Below are positions 60,545-64,000 of a stretch of 64,000 nt of DNA, one piece after another; the stretch's first letter is position 1; every line of letters starts with the position of its first letter. The DNA comes from JAGOBP01 sp046328575 (GTDB taxonomy: Bacteria; Chloroflexota; Anaerolineae; Fen-1058). A model generated the notes under the pieces. The model made no database searches and was not told the origin of the DNA. It saw only the letters and a list, made by a program, of their open reading frames with translations. The DNA lies in the NCBI GenBank assembly GCA_046328575.1, contig JAXLWI010000007.1, positions 1 through 64,000 of the forward strand. Reading direction: 5' to 3'. The translations under genes and the position numbers were made by a program.

Positions 60545-61674
60545 TCGTTGGCGATTTGCTCTTCCAGCGTCTTGGCAAACACGTGTGTGCCGTCTTGTGA
60601 ACACGACGCGCGGAAGTAATAGTAGTTGTGCTTCTCTGGATAGATGGCGGCTTTGATAGACGCAAGGGCTGGGTTATCGATCGGGCCGGGCGTCAACCCC
60701 GGGTTGCGATACAAGTTGTATGGCGAATCCACGCCCTGATAATCGTCCTGGGTGATCTGCGGCCACCACGTCTTGGGATCGCGTGTGTTGCCCAACGCAT
60801 ACTGCACAGTGGGATCAGCATCCAGCGCGATGCCGTCGGTCAAACGATTGAAGTATACACCCGCAATGGTCGGTCGCTCAGCTTCGACGGCCGCTTCTCG
60901 TTCGACGATCGATGCGAGGCGGATCGCGTCAAACAGCGTGCGGCCCTGTGCCTGCAAGTCGGCGCGCATCTGCTTCGTCACTTGTTTATCGAAGTTGCGC
61001 AGCGCCGTGGCGATGATCTCTCGCGCAGATACTTTGTCTTTGGGAATGCCGTACGTGTCCGGGAACACATAGCCGTTCAGCGATGCGCCCGCGGGCAGAT
61101 CATTCAAAAACGAGAACTGTGCCTTCCAGGCCGAGGCGTCTTTCATCAACGCTAGAAACTCGGTGGCGCTGATCGGCACTTGCGCGGCGAGTGCGTCCGC
61201 GATCTCTTCAATGCGCTGGCCCTGCGGAATGCGCACCTGCACTTCGGCCACGCGGCCTTCTTGCAACGCCTGCGCGATCTGCGGAATGTTCATCGTCTGG
61301 TTGAGTTGGAAATCGCCCGCTTCGATCCCGGCATCCAGCCCGTTATATTGCAAATAACGTTTGAATAGATCGGGGTCTTTGATCAGGCCCATCGATTGCA
61401 ACCGATTCGCGATTGCGCCCAGACCCTCGCCCGATTCGATCTTGAACTCGATCGGGGTGGCGTCTTTACCGGCAGCGGCTGTCAGATCGCCCGCGCGCGT
61501 GTTGAGATAGATCGACAGCACGAAACCTTGCAAATCCTTAGGTGCGGCCAGTTGAATGCCGCCGCCCAGATTGCCACCGCGCCCCAGCGTAAGTGAGACG
61601 ACGGTCGCGACTGCGCCACACACCAGCGCGATGGTAATGAGGAAGACGATTAGGCGTTTAGTTTTTCGTTTCAT
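60535..61674 (-). CDS. mltG: Endolytic murein transglycosylase MltG
   Basis: Membrane-anchored lytic transglycosylase of 379 residues that releases nascent glycan strands from peptidoglycan synthases. Single N-terminal helix (IVFLITIALVCGAVATVVSL). The YceG/MltG domain has the catalytic Glu in ASIVEREAAVEAERP (about 245), GVYFNRL and the C-terminal PYNLYRNPGLTPGPI, IYPEKHNYYYFRA. Normal length. It follows ruvX on the minus strand, an arrangement also found in other phyla. Confidence 0.95.
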   Translation of the reverse strand: MKRKTKRLIVFLITIALVCGAVATVVSLTLGRGGNLGGGIQLAAPKDLQGFVLSIYLNTRAGDLTAAAGKDATPIEFKIESGEGLGAIANRLQSMGLIKDPDLFKRYLQYNGLDAGIEAGDFQLNQTMNIPQIAQALQEGRVAEVQVRIPQGQRIEEIADALAAQVPISATEFLALMKDASAWKAQFSFLNDLPAGASLNGYVFPDTYGIPKDKVSAREIIATALRNFDKQVTKQMRADLQAQGRTLFDAIRLASIVEREAAVEAERPTIAGVYFNRLTDGIALDADPTVQYALGNTRDPKTWWPQITQDDYQGVDSPYNLYRNPGLTPGPIDNPALASIKAAIYPEKHNYYYFRASCSQDGTHVFAKTLEEQIANECK

Positions 61675-61721
61675 GAATGAGTTCGTTAGTGATTTAGTGA
61701 GATAGTGCGGTAGTTGAGCAC

Positions 61722-62147
61722 CTAACCGGCACGATCATTGTTCATTGCATCGAGGTATTCTTGCAGGATGATGGCCGCGGCGGCTGAATCGATGTCGCCT
61801 TTGCGGCGCGGTTTGCGTGATGACGCCGCCAAACGTTCCTCGGCGTCCACCGATGAGAACCGCTCGTCCCAAAAATCAATCGGGAGGCCGAGGGCCGCTT
61901 GCAACTCATCGGCATAACGCCGCACCCGGCGCGCTTGCGGTCCTTCTTCGTTGCGCAGCGTCTTCGGCAAACCGGCGACGATCTTTTCGATCTGCTGTTC
62001 GCGGCACACCGTCGCCAGCCGCACAAAATCCTCTTTCTTCGACGCCCGCGTGAGTGTCAACAACGGCCGCGCCAACGTCCGCGTTTCATCGCTGATGGCG
62101 ACCCCGATCCGTTTCTCTCCGATATCCAGTCCAAGCCAGCGGCTCAT
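61722..62147 (-). CDS. ruvX: Putative pre-16S rRNA nuclease YqgF/RuvX
   Basis: 141 residues with an RNase-H fold: WLGLDIGEKRIGVAISDET with the first Asp, VAGLPKTLRNEEGPQA, and a C-terminal WDERFSSVDAE containing catalytic acidic residues. Processes the 5' end of 16S rRNA. It starts 1 bp after the stop of the baseplate-J-like gene, so the two are closely linked. Confidence 0.95.
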   Translation of the reverse strand: MSRWLGLDIGEKRIGVAISDETRTLARPLLTLTRASKKEDFVRLATVCREQQIEKIVAGLPKTLRNEEGPQARRVRRYADELQAALGLPIDFWDERFSSVDAEERLAASSRKPRRKGDIDSAAAAIILQEYLDAMNNDRAG

Positions 62148-62148
62148 C

Positions 62149-63684
62149 TCAGCCCGCCGGATTCACTTCGGTATGGATGCGGAAACTCAGCCACGGCATC
62201 CACGGGAACCACGCCGGATAAATGCTGATATCGGGATCACGCTTAAGCGGCAGCGCTTGCTTCAACAGATCGCGCGCTTCATCCAGCGGCTTGCCCGTGA
62301 TGCGGCGCGTAGCCTGATTCACGTTGAGATCGGCCGCGGTGTAACCCACGCCCTGCATGACAAACTGATAGAGCTTATCGGAACCGGGCACTGGCCCCGC
62401 CGCGCCCCGTTGATAACTCAACCCTTGCGGGATCAATTCATAGCCAGCTGGCGATTGTTTCTGCATAGCGTCGAACACCAACGCGTTTGCGTCTTCGCTG
62501 GCGACTTTCAGTACGGTGTACTCGACCCGCATGAGCAACGTCAGTTGATCGGCCTGCTCGGTAATCTCGTGATCGAATGTCTCTTCGAGAATATTGCCAC
62601 CCAACGATTCAGGAATCAAAAATTCGTTTTCGGACAGTTGCGCCTGCAATTGACGCAGCGCCGCTTCGCGCAACTTGGGTTTGATCTGTTCACGCGCTGT
62701 ATCACGATCGGCCGAGTTAACCGACTGGACTTCGCGCTCGCCGCCGCCGCTGAGTGGTTCTGGGTTGCTGACGCGCACGGCTAACGCGGCCACGCCTTCT
62801 ACTTCGTTGATGAAGTTGGCGGGCACATTTCCCGCGGCTCCCAGATCGACGGCCTCAACGCGGCCCGTTGCTTGTGCGCCAATACCGGCTGGCACTGGCA
62901 CATCATCGGTGACGATGAAGCGCACCGCTTGGCCCGTTGCCGTAGTTCGGACGGCTGTGCCTTTTCCGACAGTCACGGGCGCATTGAGTTGATTCACAAA
63001 GATCACGGTGCCCGATGCACGTGACGCGGGAATACCTTTCTTGCCCGTCGTCGGCACGGTGATCATTTCGCGCACGATGGTGGTGACTTCGGCCGCGGGC
63101 ACATGGGCGGTGGCTGCATCCGCTTCCTCGGCTTCCGGATCGGCGATGACATTGATAGTGACCACAATCTGTTGTGAGCTGGGCACTAGCGTGATCTCGG
63201 CGCTGGGGATGATTGCCACGGCGGCCACACTCAACACGACCAGCACAATCAACAACAGCAGCACTTTGACCAGCTGCCAAGCCGGATGACGTTTGCGCGC
63301 CTGAACATCGGCTTGATTGCGTTCTTCGGCGGCGCGCTGCGCCTCGCGGCGTTTGCGGGCCGAGGGCTGCCACGGCTTGAGTTCGTCATCTTCGTCGACG
63401 GGCTTATGCCACTGCGCTTTCCGCTGGGCCGCCTCAACCGATCGGAATACGGGCAGACCCAGTTCGCGGGCCGACATGCGGATTTCGCCTTCCGTCGAGA
63501 CGAGGGCAACTTCCAATTTATTCGTCTCGGCAAAACGCTTGATCACGTGCAGATCGACCGACTTACGCAGCGACGGCGAATCCCACGGTACGACGAGGAT
63601 CACGCGCCCTTCGGCGATCAGCGCCAACCGATCGCGAATGCTGTGAATGTCGTCGTAATCTTCGAGTTCGAGGATATGATCCAT
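62149..63684 (-). CDS. Membrane-anchored baseplate-J-like domain protein
   Basis: 511 residues. Cytosolic N-terminal domain (1-110) with DHILELEDYDDIHSIRDRLALIAEG and a nucleotide-like fold, one transmembrane helix (about 148-170: LLLIVLVVLSVAAVAI), then an external domain related to gp47/baseplate J (SGTVIFVNQLNAPVTVGKGT, GATGRVEAVDLGAAGNVPAN-like). The C-terminal domain (about 325-511) is unfamiliar. No phage structural genes surround it; this type of protein is a conserved cell-surface component in Chloroflexota. Function unknown. Confidence 0.75.
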   Translation of the reverse strand: MDHILELEDYDDIHSIRDRLALIAEGRVILVVPWDSPSLRKSVDLHVIKRFAETNKLEVALVSTEGEIRMSARELGLPVFRSVEAAQRKAQWHKPVDEDDELKPWQPSARKRREAQRAAEERNQADVQARKRHPAWQLVKVLLLLIVLVVLSVAAVAIIPSAEITLVPSSQQIVVTINVIADPEAEEADAATAHVPAAEVTTIVREMITVPTTGKKGIPASRASGTVIFVNQLNAPVTVGKGTAVRTTATGQAVRFIVTDDVPVPAGIGAQATGRVEAVDLGAAGNVPANFINEVEGVAALAVRVSNPEPLSGGGEREVQSVNSADRDTAREQIKPKLREAALRQLQAQLSENEFLIPESLGGNILEETFDHEITEQADQLTLLMRVEYTVLKVASEDANALVFDAMQKQSPAGYELIPQGLSYQRGAAGPVPGSDKLYQFVMQGVGYTAADLNVNQATRRITGKPLDEARDLLKQALPLKRDPDISIYPAWFPWMPWLSFRIHTEVNPAG

Positions 63685-63780
63685 AGCAGTGTATAGGGCG
63701 ACCCAAGCCGCGGTCGCCCCGATAAAGTGCGGCTATTTTACCATGCCGAGTGATTCACGCAACTGCGGGGAGCATGATCG

Positions 63781-63815
63781 AAAAACGAGCGGACTGCCCA
63801 TGACAGTCCGCTCGT
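63781..63815 (-). terminator. Intrinsic terminator of alaS
   Basis: ACGAGCGGACTG and CAGTCCGCTCGT (12-bp perfect stem, 7-nt loop) followed on the minus strand by TTTTTCG. A second hairpin, CCCTCTCCC...GGGAGAGGG, lies at 63837-63859. Confidence 0.85.
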
Positions 63816-63910
63816 TCGTTGTGTTGAGATTGTCACCCTCTCCCTGTTTTGGGAGAGGGCGGCGCGCAGCGCCGGGTCGAAGATGCCGCATGCTTCTGGC
63901 GGCGCGAGGG

Positions 63911-64000
63911 CTACTGCACCACTCCCGCCACAATCGCCTTCACGCTCTCCAACGCCTCGATCAACTTCGACGCATCCTTGCCGCCCGCCTGCGCGAGGTT
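63911..64000 (-). CDS. alaS: Alanyl-tRNA synthetase, C-terminal end
   Basis: Last 29 residues; the rest lies outside the window. LAQAGGKDASKLIEALE is the conserved C-terminal tail of AlaRS, where the C-Ala domain ends. TAG at 63911. Together with ruvX and mltG it forms a neighbourhood known from several bacterial phyla. Confidence 0.85.
   Translation of the reverse strand, partial: NLAQAGGKDASKLIEALESVKAIVAGVVQ

Noticed and set aside
62149..63684. Prophage, because of the baseplate-J-like domain
   Set aside because: No other phage genes, and the protein has a membrane anchor and sits in the alaS-ruvX-mltG housekeeping block.

Overview
The window looks like chromosomal DNA of an uncultured Chloroflexota bacterium, possibly Anaerolineae-related. 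This is inferred from the gene families: a NACHT/TPR/SARP regulator, an Os1348-type small protein, an ECF sigma factor beside DUF5667/DUF5666 proteins, a membrane-anchored baseplate-J-like protein in the alaS-ruvX-mltG neighbourhood, and many two-component genes. Base composition is moderately GC-rich. No rRNA, tRNA, CRISPR array, transposase or phage block was recognised. Two genes (44427-46435 and 36903-37693) carry single-base frameshifts, so assembly errors are possible.

Layout. 1-2.7 kb: a partial flavoprotein and cysE-cysK, with a promoter, a cysteine-rich leader peptide and a terminator in the cysK leader. 2.7-6.4 kb: M1-like metallopeptidase and a cytochrome c / cytochrome b / Rieske operon. 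6.5-10 kb: a PAS-GAF histidine kinase and a P1-family peptidase. 10.1-14.3 kb: a response regulator, an Os1348-like protein, a 43-residue peptide gene and a large SARP-family ATPase regulator. 14.4-18.5 kb: class-III aminotransferase, murI, a gamma-glutamyl hydrolase and an M29 aminopeptidase. 18.6-20.2 kb: rplS and a threonine-aldolase-like enzyme. 20.3-24.5 kb: SDR, NarL-type two-component system and glycosyltransferase. 24.6-32.1 kb: a MacAB-like export operon with two adaptors, then envelope proteins.

32.3-37.7 kb is different: seven small accessory genes, all on the minus strand, each with its own long spacer. The spacers hold imperfect palindromes bounded by RYYYAAC/GTTRRRY-like ends, and five of the seven genes have such a site 23-51 bp before the start codon. 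This resembles an integron cassette array without an integrase in view. 37.9-38.4 kb holds minisatellite DNA.

38.6-59.7 kb is mostly plus strand: an ABC importer whose permease carries an in-frame palindromic repeat, a DUF402 protein, a galactokinase-like kinase with a nucleotidyltransferase, a frameshifted GT39-like gene, cinA, a phosphoribosyltransferase, a GT-C-like membrane protein, the ECF/DUF5666 module, a cupredoxin, a Kef-type antiporter with a possible PII-like partner, corA, a patatin, pyrimidine nucleoside phosphorylase, cysS, a GNAT and a 40-residue membrane protein. 59.7-64 kb returns to the minus strand with a short solute-binding lipoprotein, mltG, ruvX, the baseplate-J-like protein and the 3' end of alaS.

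The main leads are the cysteine attenuator before cysK, the cassette-like array, the repeat recruited into a permease, and the SARP/Os1348 peptide operon with a SARP-like tandem repeat at its promoter.
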